Origin: CAXYVX01 sp964292495
Lineage (GTDB): Bacteria; Patescibacteriota; Saccharimonadia; Saccharimonadales; Saccharimonadaceae
Length of the DNA stretch: 6,324 nt
Direction: 5' to 3'
Assembly: GCA_964292495.1 (NCBI GenBank)
Contig: CAXYVX010000031.1
Span: 1-6,324 of the forward strand
A program made the position numbers and the translations under genes. Shown piece by piece: positions 5,866 through 6,324 of the stretch. The notes under the pieces are model-generated. The model saw only the letters and a program-made list of their open reading frames with translations. It was not told the DNA's origin and did no database searches. Within the stretch, counting starts at the first letter, position 1. Each line of letters opens with the position of its first letter.

Positions 5866-6324
5866 AGTCCTTCCGCGCGCACTCAATGATTTAATTGACG
5901 CGTTTTCTGGGCTGCCGGGCGTGGGCGCAAAAACGGCTGAGCGCTATGCTTTGGCAACATTGAAAAGCTCCAAACACAGAGCGGAAAATCTTTCGCAAGC
6001 TCTCGCAAATCTGCACTCGCGCGTGAAAAAATGCCCAATTACTTTTGCTTTGATTGATTCGTCGCTTTCGGTTTCGCCTCTGTATTCAGACCCAGATCGC
6101 AACAAGAAACAGATCGCAATCGTTGAAGACCCGTTTGATCTCGTGGCAATTGAAGCGACAAACATCTATAAAGGAACATATCACGTTCTCGGCGGCGTCA
6201 TTTCGCCGATCGACGGCGTTGGGCCAGATGAGCTACACATTCCTGAACTAATTTCGCGAATCCAGCACGACGCGGCCGAAGAAATAATTCTCGCAACAAA
6301 CGCATCCGTTGAAGGTGAAAGCAC
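5852..6324 (+). CDS. recR: Recombination mediator protein RecR (3' truncated by window edge)
   Basis: RecR works with RecO and RecF to load RecA onto SSB-coated gaps. The 157 complete residues visible cover most of the roughly 200-residue protein. They show an N-terminal helix-hairpin-helix (GLPGVGAKTAERYAL, 20-34), the zinc-finger position (61-83), and much of the Toprim domain: IAIVEDPFDLVAIE (88-101), GGVISPIDGVGPDEL (114-128) and EIILATNASVEGES (144-157). The zinc finger is degenerate. C61 remains, but the other three ligand positions read T64, S75 and Y78, just ahead of the conserved S-D-P-x-R. Helix-hairpin-helix and Toprim motifs look intact, so the gene is probably functional rather than a pseudogene. 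It is the third gene of the ybaB operon and overlaps the preceding gene by 14 bp. Confidence 0.93.
   Translation, partial: MSENKVLPRALNDLIDAFSGLPGVGAKTAERYALATLKSSKHRAENLSQALANLHSRVKKCPITFALIDSSLSVSPLYSDPDRNKKQIAIVEDPFDLVAIEATNIYKGTYHVLGGVISPIDGVGPDELHIPELISRIQHDAAEEIILATNASVEGES

Larger units (their letters stand above)
149..6260. repeat. Dispersed palindromic octamer TTCGCGAA, 17 perfect copies
   Basis: Perfect copies start at 149, 486, 726, 1301, 1721, 2252, 2722, 2994, 3248, 3352, 3566, 4023, 4563, 4752, 4826, 5631 and 6253. Five extend to TTTCGCGAAA (those at 149, 1721, 2722, 3248 and 4752), and the one at 3248 lies in a perfect 12-bp palindrome. Many further sites keep the TCGCGA core, for example at 375, 668 and 860. 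Thirteen copies lie in genes and four in intergenic gaps. The copies are dispersed, 74-805 bp apart, with no regular period and no shared flanking unit, so this is an over-represented word and not a transposed repeat. Counts were made by eye and could miss a copy. Confidence 0.9.

Noticed and set aside
212..6324. UGA recoding as in Gracilibacteria/Absconditabacteria
   Set aside because: No gene contains an in-frame TGA, and all products are full length with the standard code. Absence of TGA among six stops is not informative.
1..6324. CRISPR array, tRNA, rRNA, insertion sequence or phage genes
   Set aside because: No regularly spaced repeats, cloverleaf-like segments, transposase motifs or terminal repeats were seen; the only recurrent word is the dispersed octamer.

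Overview
The window holds mostly housekeeping genes from a bacterium with a compact genome and moderate GC content. I judge it most likely a member of the Candidate Phyla Radiation/Patescibacteria, with Saccharibacteria (TM7) the best guess. The reasons are divergent and simplified versions of core replication and repair proteins (DnaX and RecR without their zinc sites), tight spacing, and genes that look leaderless. This placement is an inference from sequence character, not from a marker-gene comparison. All genes read through with the standard code; the stops seen are TAA (five) and TAG (one).

Layout. Positions 1-114 are the 3' end of an unidentified plus-strand gene. After a 97-bp gap with a perfect 12-bp inverted repeat come dnaX (212-1714, clamp-loader tau subunit) and, 35 bp later, dnaB (1750-3246, replicative helicase). 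A convergent minus-strand gene (3302-4768) encodes a polytopic membrane protein resembling GT-C/PMT-type glycosyltransferases. A 92-bp divergent promoter region then leads to ybaB (4861-5163), a seven-TM PQ-loop-like membrane protein (5182-5865) and recR (5852 to the window edge, truncated).

How the genes relate. dnaX, ybaB and recR form a conserved neighbourhood in many bacteria. Here they remain in order but are split by dnaB and a reversed membrane-protein gene, and a second membrane gene lies between ybaB and recR. DnaX and DnaB are partners at the replication fork, and RecR works with RecF/RecO in loading RecA, so the plus-strand genes have a replication/recombination theme. The two membrane proteins have no obvious link to it.

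The most striking signal is not a gene. The 8-bp palindrome TTCGCGAA occurs 17 times in 6.3 kb, against about 0.1 expected by chance. It occurs in all three codon phases of the genes and in every intergenic gap longer than 20 bp. This points to DNA-level selection, as with HIP1 or DNA-uptake sequences. The second theme is cysteine and zinc loss: DnaX, DnaB and YbaB contain no cysteine at all, DnaX lacks its zinc module, and RecR keeps only one of four zinc ligands.
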